Source of the DNA: Pyrrhoderma lamaoense
Lineage: Eukaryota > Basidiomycota > Agaricomycetes > Hymenochaetales > Hymenochaetaceae
Direction: 5' to 3'
NCBI GenBank assembly: GCA_002794735.1
Contig: NBAZ01000002.1
Location: 806,001 to 870,000 of the forward strand
DNA: 64,000 bases
The notes under the pieces are model-generated. The model searched no databases and was not told where the DNA came from. It saw only the letters and a list, made by a program, of their open reading frames with translations. A program made the translations under genes and the position numbers. This document shows positions 12,940-26,064 of the stretch, piece by piece; the stretch's first letter is position 1, and each line of letters starts with the position of its first letter.

Positions 12940-14974
12940 ATGGAGAATTTGGCGCCCCCACGAGCTTTTATATTACACAACAATGTTAGGCATGCTCGGT
13001 TTTTGCCTGTAGAATCGGCGCATGCATTTGCATATTCGACACTCGCCATTTTCGTCTCCCTGTCAGCACTCGAGTCCGGAAAACTTGACCTCTACGGAGG
13101 GCGGCTCTTTGGCTATTCTCCAGCTGGTTCTAGATGGACTTGGGCACGGGTGCTGGGTATAAAACCAGAACACTATTTACATGGGTACTCAATACGTAGC
13201 GGGAACGAGAAAGACACTAGGACCAATACATGTCACAGAATGAGTATCCGTGAGAAACTAGAGGATGTGTTAGAGCGATTCGGTCATGATCCTCGACTGC
13301 TTGAAGACGCATGGATGCAAACGATGCCCCGTTATTTTGGTATAGGGTTTAACCCGTTAACGGTGTATTATTGTTATAAAAAAGGTGACCCAAATCTTTG
13401 GGTACTTGTCCTTGAGGTACTTGAGTCAACTATAATATAGATACATTGAATATCTTTTAAAATTATGACATAGGTTCATAACGCTCACGAAGAAAGGCAT
13501 GTATACGTCCTCAAGACGGGTACTGAACATGAAGACTCTTATGTTCCACCTCGTTATGATCACTCGTGGACCTTTCCTCGCCAATTTCATGTTTCACCTT
13601 TAATGATCGTTCAGGATTTTACTCCTGCTCTATTGTAGTTCCTCCTTATCCACCATTCAATATCCCGAGCTCTTCTCAATATATCCCACTTGATCAAGTA
13701 CCTCCGACGTGCTTCCCAGCCATAAGGATACAAATGTATACTTCCAGTCCACCTGATATAACAAGTTCAAAACTGGATCTACCCCCTCCTTCTAATACTG
13801 AATGTCTCTCACAGCAGCTCAAAATGACCGCAACTTTCAGACCTATATCTGTAGCGGCCCTCTCATCAAATTGCATAATAAGGGCTTTAATTGTCGAGCC
13901 ATTTGCCCTACTCCTTACGTTTATCCGTATAGGTCACCAGGCTATCCAGCTGCATTATAAGCGTAGATTGGATACATATATGAGACCTGAACCCCGGGCT
14001 GTTGATAGAAAGCTAGAGATATTTTTTGAGGAAGATGCGGCAGGGATGAGACGGGTACAACGAGATAGAGACTATGAGCTCGGTATCGGAGGTGGTCTCA
14101 AATGGCAGGGCGAAGGTATAATGGAGAGATATGCTCGTCAAATCGTTGAGCAGTTCATTGAATCTCGCTCACACGAACTCGGTATCCGAGTGAATATCGA
14201 TTCAACAAACCCTTCAGAAAACCGCAGGTCATTTCCTATCCATATTCACACGGCAACACCCGCAGAGAAGGCAAATAATCAGGACCTAGAGCTTACTATA
14301 GTGTACCGCACTCCAAACGCGTTCTTACTGATTCTTCTTGCCCCCTCGCCAGTACATGCTCTTCTTTCAGGAAGGAATGGAGACCATGCCTTCGTTGTAT
14401 CAGATGATGAGCTTTTCGTTAAAATATTCACTCCGAGTTCTTACTTCTGACTCCCCGACTTACATCCAACGACTACTCCAAAGCCTACGATGCACACCTA
14501 TACCAGCGGCTCTTATTCTATCTTCATCTCCCAATACTTTTCCATATTCTTCTTGACAGAGGATCAAGAAAGACTCGCTCGAGGTGAGGCTGCAGTATCC
14601 TCGGATATTCGAATCCCTCAAGTTCATCCTCTTGACCTTCATTTCCAAACTCGGACTTCTGGAGAAGCCACTTCCAACATGAGTTCCACTTTGGCGAACC
14701 TGACGACGCTCCTCGTAATCACCATCCAACTCGCCTTACTGTGCTCGAAAAATGGTGGAGTACTGTATCTGGAACACGGTTTGTTTATGGGGGTGATCCT
14801 TGGGGAACCTGGGAGCGCGTTCTTGCCAATACTAAAAACATTACTTACATGGCTCAGGATGGAAAGGAAGTTCAATTTATATCTCGAGGACAAGTTCATA
14901 CGGAAGGGAACCTTCCAGATACTTCAAAGAGCGATTCACAGTGGATAGGGAGTACATACAGACCCTTCAAATAG
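12940..14974 (+). CDS. DUF1365 family protein, tandem copy 2, frame disrupted several times
   Basis: Paralogue of the preceding gene with the same exon plan: exon 1 12940-13416, intron 13417-13473, exon 2 from 13474. The opening NNVRHARFLPVESAHAFAY, LFGYSPAGS, WMQTMPRYFGIGFNPLTVYY and HEERHVYVLKTG match copy 1. The intron lies at the same place. The second exon needs four frame changes to reach the end QWIGSTYRPFK: near 13600 (a T run, PFNDRSGFY restored by one base), 14445, 14540 and 14725. Some fit missed homopolymer bases, but the change near 14445 goes in the other direction. The copy is therefore either a decaying pseudogene or a real gene in error-rich sequence. Amino acid conservation between the copies remains high across the breaks, which argues against long decay. 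Confidence 0.75.
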
Positions 14975-17631
14975 TTTGTATTGCTATGTACACTTAGTAG
15001 TCACGGTTGTAGAAGCGGAATAAAAATGGTATCTCATTCGCGGCTGACATCCAACACTTTGAAAAGTCTGTCAAGGTAAGTAAGTTATGGTTGCAGTATC
15101 GACTGGATGTATACAATCTTGAAATCTTACTCCATACATCAACACATGTCGACATCTTTAGAGTTTCAGAGAAAGATTATCTTGAATTTGTAGTGGATTG
15201 CTGCTTTTCAGGTCTGTCAGGGTCCATAAAATCACGAAGACTATTTCTTTTCCGCATGTTTTTACTAACGTTTGTCTGGAATGAAAACGTTAGTTTACAG
15301 AAGAGAATCTCCATTTCCTAGCGCCATTATTTCTAGATGCTAAGAGACCGTCATGTTTCAACACTGTTTCTGTCTACGTTTTTTATTATAAAAGATCTCA
15401 GCTGCCCTCTCAAGAAAGACTTCTTTTCAGGGACAAAAACAATGCAAGTTTATTTTTCTTTCGCCCATAAACATTTTATCCTCATCTTTCCCCCTCTTCT
15501 TACGATCGTTAACTTTATAGAACTTATTACTAGCTCTCTTCCTTTTTGCTCTTCTTTTTTTTTCTGACTTTTCTTTCTTTCTAGCTTTCTCTTCTCTTCT
15601 TTCCAGATTTAAGTCAGCATGGAGCCTGGTTTTTGATGCCTTGTGACTTTCTGTAAAAAAAAACAGTGCATCAAAATGTTGTTGTATGTATGGGGATAAA
15701 GCAAAACGTCCCTGTACTTTAGTGCGTTTTTTCCTTCTTTTTTTCCCTCTCTTTATTCATAATCTAAAATCCCTACTACTACTTATCTATATCTTAATTA
15801 TCTACATTATCTACTACCTTATACCTATTATATCAATGCTTTTCTTCATTATCGGGATCGGACCGGGGTCGGACAAAGATTCTGACGGACAAATCACAAA
15901 GTGTAAAACTCCACGAATAACATCGCCGTAGCAGCACCACCACCAGCATCGTCATTATATGTTCGAATACCTATTATGCTGGTAGTACCGATAGCAAGTA
16001 AGATGACGAATAACTCAATGAATTGTCGAATCTACATATCCAATCGAAAAATCAAATATGAAGAAAATCAATGCTCCGACGAACTCAGTAACTTATAACA
16101 CTAGCCTGAACAACTAGTACGCCAAACGGATAGCGTTCATCTGAATCTGAATATCTAATCTCAACTCAATCTACCACTACTAGAGGTCCGACCAACCCTG
16201 TCCCTCCCTCTATCTTTCCAATTCGTACACCCACACACCAGACACTAGTCTATCTGCTAAACTCAGAACCCCCTCTCCCCCCCAGTCGCAACTGACCTCT
16301 AGCATTCAGGCTCTTTCTGGCTAGTGCTCCAAGATTTCTTCCACTATAATCCTTCCTCTGTTCCGAAGTCTTCCTTCGTCCCTATGAGCACCCAGATGCA
16401 TTCAGTTTTAGTACTAGTACTAGTACTTAGCTCAAGCTCTAAATCCGAGCCCAGACCTTCCCCCACTCCCCCCCCCCATCGGATTTATCTTAACATAAAC
16501 GAGTCTAAACCCCAGCTTTGCTCAGGGATGACTATTTCATGGTTGAAGCCCGAGTCATTGTGCTAGGGTTATGGCTGGCGGTCGTATCTTGAATTGAACC
16601 TGGGTAAGATACACATCTATTGCTACCAGACTCCAATCAATATCCATGATATATCCCCCCATCTTATTGTCCACTTTCCCCGCCCCCACCCCCTTCTTTT
16701 TTATATTCTTATTTGATATCTATCTCAATTTCATCTCAGTTGCTTCATTCTCATAGTTAATCTCCAAAAAACACTTATGAAGGTACAGTTAACATTACAC
16801 TGCTTGGTTCTACCTGACAGAAACATCATGCCCTTAACCATGATACTGTAGTCCGCGGCTAACTTTTTATAAGATACCATAAACTATCCATAAAGTCCGA
16901 AAATCCTACGGCCCCGACTTTCTCAAGATAAACATCACCAGTATAATATATTCGTGTCCTGAGTTTCATTCCCAGATACACGTTCTTAAAGAGCTATCAA
17001 AGTCGCCGGGCCGTTGGATCTGTTGCAGTGTGCGTTTTGAGCTTACTTGCGTGTATCGAGACTAATGCTTGGTGCGTATACTGCTTCTTAAGACAGGTTT
17101 GGAAATCGCCTCCCCATAACGGAAATTTCAGAGCCCGAAACACAACAAACCAGGGGTAATTTGAAATCTAATATAAACTTGATAAAAGTGTGTCAATAAC
17201 AACTTTCAAAAAGCCCAGAGCTAAAGACGAGAATCCCTCTATGATAAAGCCATAAACAAGCTTAAAATGTAAAGAGATCAATATGATATACTTATGGATA
17301 CATAACAATTGGCGGGAAATAGGGTTTGGACTAGGCGCGAATGCAAGTAGGAGATGCATATCATATAAGAATCGTGTATTGATTTCTGGTTTCATGCAAA
17401 ACATACATTTATATAAAAAGGGTGAAAGAAGAGAAAATCAAGAAAATAAGAATGATTGAAGGATGGCAATCTAAAGAACTGTCCATCAATTGCACATTAT
17501 GTATGTTTATATCCGAGTTAATGTATGTTGTAGATCATCGCGACATTGTACATGTTGTGTCCACCACATGGCAATGGGCACCGGAACCAATATAAATCTC
17601 ATCTATTCATCGCCCTCCCTTCCAAATGGCC
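14975..17631. other. Gene-free stretch of 2.65 kb
   Basis: I see no coding frame with family resemblance and no RNA gene. The stretch contains pyrimidine-rich segments (15540-15610, 15725-15790), a short GTACTA repeat at 16411-16426, and C runs near 16268 and 16470. Confidence 0.55.
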
Positions 17632-18794
17632 TTAGAACCCATCGTCATAACTACCCTCCCAACCACCTTTGTCCCGGGTCGTTGCTCCAAACTTCCCTTT
17701 CCCCTTGGCCTTACGTCCTCCAAGTTCCTTATACATTTCTCTCATTTCGATCTTTGTTGGAGCATCCTTCTGCTCAGCCTCCAAGCGCCAAGCTTCCTCC
17801 CTGGCTTCTTTGGGAGTGACATACCCAGATCCAGGAAGCGACCCGGTGTCCCTTCCAGAACCACGCGACGGCGTAATCTTATCAGACATTATATTTGCAA
17901 ATGATAGTGTATTGTTGAAAGGCGATGCGGGACGAGATGATCTTGATGAGACAAAGCCTGTCGCAGCTAATTCGTTCTCTCTTTCGGGAACGACTTTCAT
18001 GTATTGTTGGCGCTAAAATTAAGATTAATTAGAATATAGATTGAAAAAAAGAACTGATATCTCAAGAATGGCAAAAGTAAACAATTTCACAACATACCCA
18101 GTTTTGTTTAGATTCACGTCGAGTCCATTTACCAGACGGAAGATCTTCATCATGGAAGTTATCCTTCCTATATTGTTGGAACCATACTATGTGTGCCATG
18201 TTAGAAACCATACCCTCGAAGATACCATTACAGAATAAGAAAAGACTAAACGACAGGTGCTTACCATAATTGAGTGTTTGGCTTTTCGACCATTTCTTGC
18301 ACACTCGGGCGCAGCGAGCGAGGTCTCCAATTGATAGCATCCAAAAATGCGCTGAGAGATGTCTGTAGGGAGTGCACGGAGCGGATCTAAGCTACGTTCC
18401 TTTGACTTCGATAGAATCAAAGGTCCCGGGACCTTCCGTTTATTTGCACCCATGCGCGTTGGAGATGACGGACGAGAAGTTTGTCTAGAGGGTGCACCGG
18501 AGCGCGAAGGAGATCCTGGCATGGACATCTATATACGAGCGATTCGTTGTAAAAAATTGAGCACCTAATCTCATAAGATAATGAAGAAAGGGAGGCGACT
18601 CACTACACCAATGATCTCATCATCTGAGTCATCTTGCAACTGTTTGGAGGGAGAGGAAGAACGACTTCCAAGAGTCGACCCTTTTGCCAATTTGGCGTTG
18701 TTACCGTTGAGATTACTGTTGTATTTGTCCACGCCTCCCCCAAGGCCGATGGACGTAAAACGTCTTGCAGTAGGCTTGTCGACACCGAGTTCAT
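17632..18794 (-). CDS. F-box protein
   Basis: Minus-strand spliced gene. The last exon (17632-18012) reads RQQYMKVVPERENELAATGF to a basic tail ending GGWEGSYDDGF. Upstream exons give WFQQYRKDNFHDEDLP and a classic F-box, LRALPTDISQRIF then MLSIGDLARCARVCKKW (about 18280-18370). F-box proteins recruit substrates to SCF ubiquitin ligases through Skp1. No WD40 or LRR repeats are visible, so the substrate is unknown. The F-box halves lie in different frames joined at a run of five A on the plus strand (18344-18348); a sixth base restores the domain. The 5' end is uncertain: the acidic/Ser segment around 18610-18790 reads as coding but has no in-frame ATG. The given start is the nearest ATG, in a neighbouring frame; an internal ATG at 18528 is the alternative. 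Confidence 0.75.
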
Positions 18795-19385
18795 TGTTTG
18801 TAGTCGGTTGGTCGACAGTGTAGATATGGATGGTTGTGGTTTGAGTCTGAGTGCTACTTTCACAGGATCGCTGAACTCAAATATTTATTTATGTATGCGG
18901 GGAGCCTTATTGGGCCGGTGCTTATGATGTCACTCCGGCGGAACCCGACTTTTCTGACCTTACCAGTTGATCGACAGGCTATATCAGGAGTCGGAAGTTG
19001 AACAAAAGATCCACATTTCAGTTATTTAACCCGTACGCTTGTTATCCTGACCGAGACAAAGCTTATAACAGCCTTCTGAGTATCATGATCAATAAGATTC
19101 AGTTAGTGATCTAAAATACAATAACGGCACAAAATCCGAAAATGATAGCACAATACAGTTGATAAATAGTGTTGCATATAAACAAAAAAAAATTGAGACA
19201 AATTTCAGTTCCGTCGAGCCGAAACCAGCTCCCCATATCCAGTAACAATAATAGAATCCGATATAAAACCAGCTGTTTGATGTGATAGTGGATCCCTATT
19301 GTGTAAAAGAATTTGAAATCTCTTCCGCCTAACCATGGTATAGTATATGTAGCCTGGTATATAGTCCCCATACTGGTTTCATGTC
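18795..19385. other. Spacer between the F-box gene and a DUF6699 gene
   Basis: 5' flank of the F-box gene and 3' flank of the next minus-strand gene. No further gene recognised. Confidence 0.4.
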
Positions 19386-20386
19386 TCATGCTTTGGGAGA
19401 AGTAGAAACTGGTTTCGTCATTCTAACAATCATGCAATAATCATGGTGCGGTGCGGGTAGAGCACCCATGAATACAGACTTGTCTCCGAGCCATTTCTGC
19501 AATACAGTCTCGTCTTCCGTTTGGGGAAGCGGCGGAGTCGCTGGCGGAGATGGCGATGAAGAAGAGACTGGGGTCCCTGTCTCAGCTCCAATCCCAAATG
19601 ACTCAATGCTTGTGGTTGTACTCGAGCTGCCTGAGCTCCCATCATCTGGGGTGATACAGTGAGTTGAACAACAGGAACGTTTTCGGAGGGCGATGGCAGT
19701 GTTTCCTGGGCGGAAGCAGGTTGTTTTTCACTCCTTCTCCTCTTCCTTTCTTCTTCTTCAACGTCATAAGTAAATCCTAATTTATGCGTGCGACGATGTA
19801 AAAATTTATCCAGACCCACGAGGACATCACGTAAAGAAACGTATTCATAATCATGCTTCTGTCCTTTCGCAACACCATCGTCGCCGCTAGTACGAGCATT
19901 TCCACTGCCGCCTATATCGCTATTGACATGATGTTCGCCACTAAGTTTTCTCTCTTCATTATTTTCGTCCTTCATAATCCAAAAACATCTCTCTCCATGG
20001 TTCCGACAAGACGAAGACATATCCTCCATTTCCACAAGAATACGCGCCAGAGGTCGTTTTGACACAGGCTCGTCTAGAACGGGATCGTTCACGCTCGTCC
20101 AGTCGATACGCTCAGACATGTTTATCCCCTTATAAGGACTTGGCTCCGACTTATGCGCTAATCCTAGTCCTCTCCCCAGGCCCGTCCTGGAGCCTGACCT
20201 CGAGCGAGTCCCAGAGGCAGAACTCAAGCTATTTCTGGGACTACTTGCATCTCTGTCCGTAGATGTTGTGGACGGTGAAGGAGGAGGAGAAGCTGACTTT
20301 GAGGGTGACGTTCTTGAGACTGATAACCGACGCTTGATGGAATTGAAGAACCCCGTTTCAAGGGCCAGCGCGCTGTGAATTTGCAT
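19386..20386 (-). CDS. DUF6699 domain protein
   Basis: Minus-strand gene starting MQIHSALALETGFF at 20386. DUF6699 features are the IHSAL opening, MSERIDWTSV, VLDEPVSKRPLARILV, and the second half YVSLRDVLVGLDKFLHRR. A Ser/Pro/Arg-rich low-complexity insert separates the IHSAL opening from the WT block, and a second acidic insert splits the domain. The natural end appears to be WLGDKSVFMGALPAPHHDYC and a short tail, with the stop at 19386-19388. It lies in a different frame from the upstream part; the change falls in the low-complexity segment at about 19600-19680. The function of DUF6699 is unknown; it is common in agaricomycete genomes. Two more members lie in this window (30769-32811 and 52672-53260). 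Confidence 0.7.
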
Positions 20387-22344
20387 CGTAAGAGTGAGAC
20401 CTCAGTGAACGATAGTTGTAAGAGTAGATAATCGGTGATTGTAGTGAGTAAAACGTGAGGGAGATCAGTACCAGGTGGTCGGGTTTGAAGTTGCAAGTTA
20501 GTGTGAATTAAGAAGATGAAAAACAGTGCAAGGTGATGGAAAGGAGGCAAAGCTTGAGGAAATACAGCGTTTATAAGAGCCCCCGAGAGTATGGATGACG
20601 CGACCGCGCGCCTTTTATAACTTGTCCGTGTACTAAGGGAGGGAACAAAGGTGGGTGGCTTCGGGACAAATTTGGTTAAGTTGACGACCTTTCGGGCCCA
20701 AATACAAGAACCGCGCGTCTTTAATTTATGTGGCCCAACACCGACAGCGGGTTGTCAAGTTTGCTTAGCGTTTCTGTGTCCCCATTATCTATAAGCTGAT
20801 TATATATGAACCAGTGCGTGTCCGTTTTCTATCAATAAATTCTCGGCCTGGGGACCACGAGGCCCTTTTGAAGAGCACAGAAGAGCACAGGGACCAAGGC
20901 TGTGCATCACCACCATGCGCAGCTTGATCGATACACCGCTGCCACCGAGTTTCTATTCCTTCTAGTTTCCTTTTAACACCTGTCGGGTTTATTATGAGTA
21001 TATAGATGATGTGCTCGTTCACCGGATGTAAAAATGTGACTTTGCATGATCGATAAGCAAGTCAAGAACTCAAGGTACCTTTTAATCCAAACAAGCACAT
21101 TTGCATCATCTTGGTTTTTTGCACACCTTTTTTTACTTGTATGTAAATGCATATATGTAATATGGGTGGCTAGCGAAGCTTATGACTATTACACCTTCAG
21201 GGTTCAGGCGCAACCACGATGTCCCTCATAATTCTATATGTATAGCAGACGTCCGTGTCTTTCAATGCGGTCCAATAATAGCATCTGAATTCTCATCCTG
21301 TGCGAGTAAGTTATTATTATGCAACCTGAAAAATCTTTCCTCGCATACACCCGATTTAATTTATTTGGATGTGCTCATCAGGGAGTCTGACTTACCCTTA
21401 CAGTCCGATTCAGGTCTTGTGACTAACGACATTCTACAATTCTATTGAAAATACTAATGGAGAATGTAATTACCAATACATTTAAGTTCTACTTCAGAGG
21501 GACTAAAAATCATTGACAAGCAAACTAGGCAGCAATCATCACATGTTTTGATCAGTGGTTGTACGGCACACAAGCAAATTATGTATACTAAGTATAATAT
21601 ATGGAAATCATCGAGGTTAGTTTTCTGGTTGTAAGTAATCATGACTTATAGGCTGTCAAATATCGAACCAGTAACCCAGTAGGTTTGTATTTCTAATTTC
21701 AAATTTGGTAGAGAAAGTATGATATTTTCAATTAAGAACCAATTGTGTAGTATACATACACGTTATCTTACTCTGCAATTGCCACATATACCAGTTTACA
21801 AGTACGGTTATATTACATGTCAATGAATCATATAGACAATTCAACTGAGGGGTCACATTGAAAGAGTGTAGGCTATACGTAGGATGAACATATAAACTAC
21901 GATACATAATACATGTGTGAGGTGAAATAAATAGTATCAATAGCTGTAATATAATATTTGTCAATCTACCGGATCTTGTCCGAGTCTGTAATATAGTCAA
22001 CCGAACTATGACTATAGTGATCGCCCTTTCGATTTCAGCTAAAGCCTCTTCGATTCAGGAAAAGTCTCCGTACTCGAAGGTTCATTAAAACATAATAACC
22101 GAAAAAATACTGAGCAGGATACTTTATTTAGAGTATGATATCCAAGTCTGATTAGACGTAAGAGGCACTTTAGGTTCTCAGTCCAGAAGGAGAAGAAATT
22201 GAAATTATACTCAGTTTAATAACCCTCAAAGGGTCAAGATCCAAGTCATGACTCCCTTCCACCGCTTCACCAGAGATCTGAGTAAGAGAAGAGTAGTATA
22301 TAAGATATTACATCAAGAGAACTAATACCTGAAACTGTAGCAAT
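20387..22344. other. Gene-poor spacer
   Basis: Promoter side of the DUF6699 gene, then about 1.7 kb of AT-rich DNA up to the left edge of the kinase duplication. No coding frame or RNA gene is recognised. Confidence 0.5.
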
Positions 22345-25300
22345 GGTTGGTAGCAACCGTTCCTTTTCGCAACGCATAAAATCTATTCACGTAAGTACGC
22401 AGAAAATGTGTATATATCTATTAACTCCATTCTAATATGCCGTAGGGCGTATTGTTCTTGAATATGTTCATTATAAAGCAAGAGTGGAAAGGGATACATC
22501 GTGATCGAAAAGTCTTGAATTTTGTAACAACATATATAACTTAGTTACTGTAACTCCGGAAAGAACCTCATGTTAAGTCGTAGTTATTGCTCCTTCTCTG
22601 TGGTTACTGCTCTCCACCTAAAATTTAGAACTAAGAGCTGGATATCAAACATCATTCCATCCTTATGAGAAACTCTAGTCCTAATCTATGGATTAAGCCC
22701 TAGGAACACTAGCCCTAGTTTGCCTACTGGACAATGGATACTCTACAATAGTTTGATTCTCGTATAGCCTATCTGCCTGCGCTGAATTGCTTTTATTCTT
22801 CTCCTTTTGAAGAAAGACGATTGCTCTCATATGGATTTCATAAATTTCTTGTCGGACCGCATCAATGTCTCGTTCAACTTGATGGGCCTGGTACAAAGGT
22901 GGCAGTCGAGCTATCTCTTCATCCGGTATAGATCCGGATTAGAAGTTCATACGCGAACCTAGGAGACATAAATTTCCACAGTTCAGTGAGGTAATTCTTG
23001 ATGTTTTCATATCGCGGTGCCAGCAAATCAATGACTGAACTGTGGAAACTATCTCTGTATCGCATCACAGCAGCCTTTTCCTTACAAAATAATATGTATC
23101 TTCCCATTCTAACGGGTCGCGATCCCATTTATGAATTATCGAATCATCCCGCGTTTCATCGTCCAAATCGCTGTCCGAGTTGCTGTCCGACATATTTTTC
23201 ATCCGATTCTTGTATAACCACGACTGTGCTCTAAACACATCCAAATCAAGGTATAGTATGTCGATTCTAGATCATGATAATATCTATGTTCGAAAACGGA
23301 ATGGTCATGTCTTTTGTTCAACATATCATAGGCCATGAATGGAAGTGATCCCTAGTAAAATCATTACTCAGTAGAGGTAAGATATATGAAAGCTATGCAT
23401 ATTTACTACTCGTTCTCCTAAGCGCTCAGGTGCGCATTCATCTGTTTGGTTGACTGTACACTGGGAGTCAACCAAAAAGCACTTTCTCCCATTCTCAGTA
23501 TTCACAAGAAGTAGATTGGTTGGATTGATATCTCGGTGGAGGACCCTATGCTGGCATACATATCTATGATTACTATAAGCTTCGTGTCAGCTGTGAGATA
23601 ATTGAATACACATAGATATACTCACAAAGAAATATATCCAGGAATGCATGTACCAGCTCTTCTAACGAATTGAATTTGTGAATCGGTCTCCCTATTGTAT
23701 CCAGTACACAACGATGGTGTTCACGATAATCGCATTCATCATTGTTCAGAAGAGATATGCCATCAGAACATTTACTAGCATAAATCAGTTGGCCATGCTG
23801 TCGAAAGTCCTTTGTCCTCTCTCCCATATCCTCATGCAGCCAAACTCGTGCTACATTACTCAACCCTTCAATCTTCTCCAATCTATTCATCCCATTCACC
23901 AGGTGTTTCTCTTCCACCCAGTAGTCTCGTACTATGAACTCACGTTCCATCACTTGCTCGTTATCCTCATTCTTGGGTGCCCACACGCCCGCCAAATTGT
24001 CATTCCTTGTCCATAACTCAAGCTACTCCGATGGATTGTTTCTTTAATCTCCAGTTCTATTGGTTGCCCATCATGGTTTTTTACAGTTACAGTCCGTTTA
24101 CCATTAACTGTCTTGATCGTTGGATCGTAACCCAGATGTTTCTCGGGTGCGAACAGCAACCCGATCATCATTCTCAGGAATCCTTCCTTATCCTTGGTTA
24201 TATCAATTTTCTCGGATACCACGACACCAGAGCGGTCATACAGGAACAGGTAGAGATTGGTATCACTGAATACAAGAATAAGCAGATAATTTCGGTTGTT
24301 TTGACTTGAAAAGGTGTAACGGGCATATTCCAAGAAGCTCTGTGCACAAAGCAGTGCATCTTTGCTTGAAGCAATTCTAGACGAACAGTATACGTAGGCC
24401 ATTAACAGCTCCCATTGGACAACATCTTCATAGCAGTCACGATTAGCCTCCTTTTTCACATAATCTATCGGAACAATTGCGAGTATAGGTACTCTCTTCT
24501 CATCATGGCTATACGCATCATCGACCTCAGTAGTGTACTTCCTTGTTAACGGTCTTCCACATTTTTTACTGATTTCTTGAGCGATATCATTCAAGATTAT
24601 AACAGTCTTCTCATCCGCATCAGGGTCGTAAATATAATCCTCTGGACAATCTCTCCATTTATCCAGCTCGTTGTCATAATATGTTTCGGCACTCTCTACT
24701 ATATCAGAAAGAGGACATGGGAGAGCACCATCGGGTACAATTCGCAAGGCCAATTCGTGGAAAGATGTCTTGAATGCACGCATTGCGATATTCACTGGAA
24801 GGAGAATCGAACTACCCTGCAATAGTCAGATCACGATTTTCGCCCAAAAATTATGTTCTTGGGGAGACAAAGGAAATGAGAAGTCAGTCTGATCGTCGGT
24901 TCTTGATAGGTATAACGCGGCGGCGCCCAATAGGAGTACAAGTGTCTTCTGAGAAGCCGCTATCTAGAGACTCTCTTCAGGTGGGGACTTCAAAAGAAAA
25001 GAGAACGCGTGTCAGATGGCAAAGTCGTTACTTAAAACGCGTCTCTAAAAGCACGTGCATGTGACATGTCTGCTATCATAATCATACTTCATCATAATAT
25101 CTATAAGAAGCGATTATACATGTCCCCCAAAAATTTGAAAAAATCTAAGTCATATGAATTAATTGTATGCCATCGCTATATGTCACTAGTTAAAATATAA
25201 CACATAGATACAAACATTCGAGAGAGTAAGCTGCGAAGATGAAATAGGAGGAACGGAAAGAAGACACTTCAAAGTCTCTAGCATTCAGCAAATAATAAAT

Positions 25301-25995
25301 CTGCGCACACTAAGTCACCAATGGACGTGGAGGGGAGGGGGACGGGCACGTATGAGAAAATGACAGTGTTATATAATAAGCAGCCTTTGATACTAATCTA
25401 TCATGTGAAAACATGTGTACCATACTACCGACAACATACTTAATATGAACACAATATGATACCAACAGCCCAAGTGTGAGCTGACAGGGAGGCTGTATAC
25501 GGTGAATACGGGAATCTCTATAAAGAAAGAGATTATATAAAGAGAGTAAGTGAAAATTAGAAAGAGACATGTAGAATGGATCATTAATCATCAGGGGGTT
25601 GATTTGTTCCAGATAACAAACGAAGCCATTTCAATGAGGCTTAAGATCATTCGTGTTGCTCCTATTTGTATTCAACTCCAGTATCGTCATGCACAAAGCG
25701 ATGGCGTACAGAGTTATACAATAAAAGATACAAGAATCTCGCTATCCTTGGACTCAGGATCCGATACACATGTATATGCTTGTCTTCATTCTGTTTGAAA
25801 GTGCTATAGATAAACTATACAGTGTATGTACATTAACAAGAGCTAAAACGACACTTCAAATTGATATGAAACCATAATCGGCGTCCCAGAGCTGTAAGCA
25901 GTGTATTGCTGTGTTCTTAAAACACGATACTACGGTTTTGATGATGAGTAATTTGTGCGAGAAGTGTAGAGCCTGTTACCTCTTTTCTTTTCCGT
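22345..25995. repeat. Tandem duplication unit A (FunK1 gene plus flanks)
   Basis: Left copy of a direct tandem segmental duplication. Both ends can be matched to unit B: the left edge near 22350 (CGTTNCTTTTCGCA followed by scattered matches) and the right edge near 25890-25992 (CTGTAAGCAGTGTAT, TGCTGTGTTCTTAAAACA, TCTTTTCCGTCAAC). Similarity varies along the unit. It is near-identical over about 23341-23712 and clearly lower in the C-terminal coding part and the distal flanks. Confidence 0.85.
22693..24783 (-). pseudogene. FunK1 fungal-type protein kinase, copy A, frame disrupted
   Basis: Minus strand. The ATG at 24783 begins MRAFKTSFHELALRIVPDGA, aligned with the start of copy C (34182). 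The FunK1 N-terminal region (LFLYDRSGVVVSEKIDI, GLLFAPEKHLGYDPTIKT) leads into the kinase domain: YGQGMTIWRACG, EFIVRDYWVEEK and the catalytic loop HRDINPTNLLLV. A 35-nt intron lies at 23591-23625. The frame breaks near 23970 (one base shorter than copy B), at a GG run 23553-23554 (GGG in B) and again in the C-terminal part near 22920. Some breaks may be sequencing errors, but the C-terminal third is also poorly conserved. The usual beta-3 Lys is Arg (IVRDYW). FunK1 kinases are an expanded basidiomycete family of mostly unknown targets. Confidence 0.7.
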
Positions 25996-26064
25996 CAACG
26001 AGCTATAGATATGATAATAGATCGAAGGAACTAACGTCTAGAATCTGAATAAAGATTGATAGTA
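23996..26064. other. Shared 5' flank of copy A and junction between the duplication units
   Basis: Upstream of the copy A ATG (24784 onward) a 250-bp segment (24846-25100) is nearly identical to 28550-28800 beside copy B; it probably holds the promoter. From 25100 to 25995 similarity to B is patchy. The stretch 25996-26064 is the junction between units. The entry overlaps the copy A coding part up to 24783; only the rest is non-coding. No other gene is seen. Confidence 0.45.
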
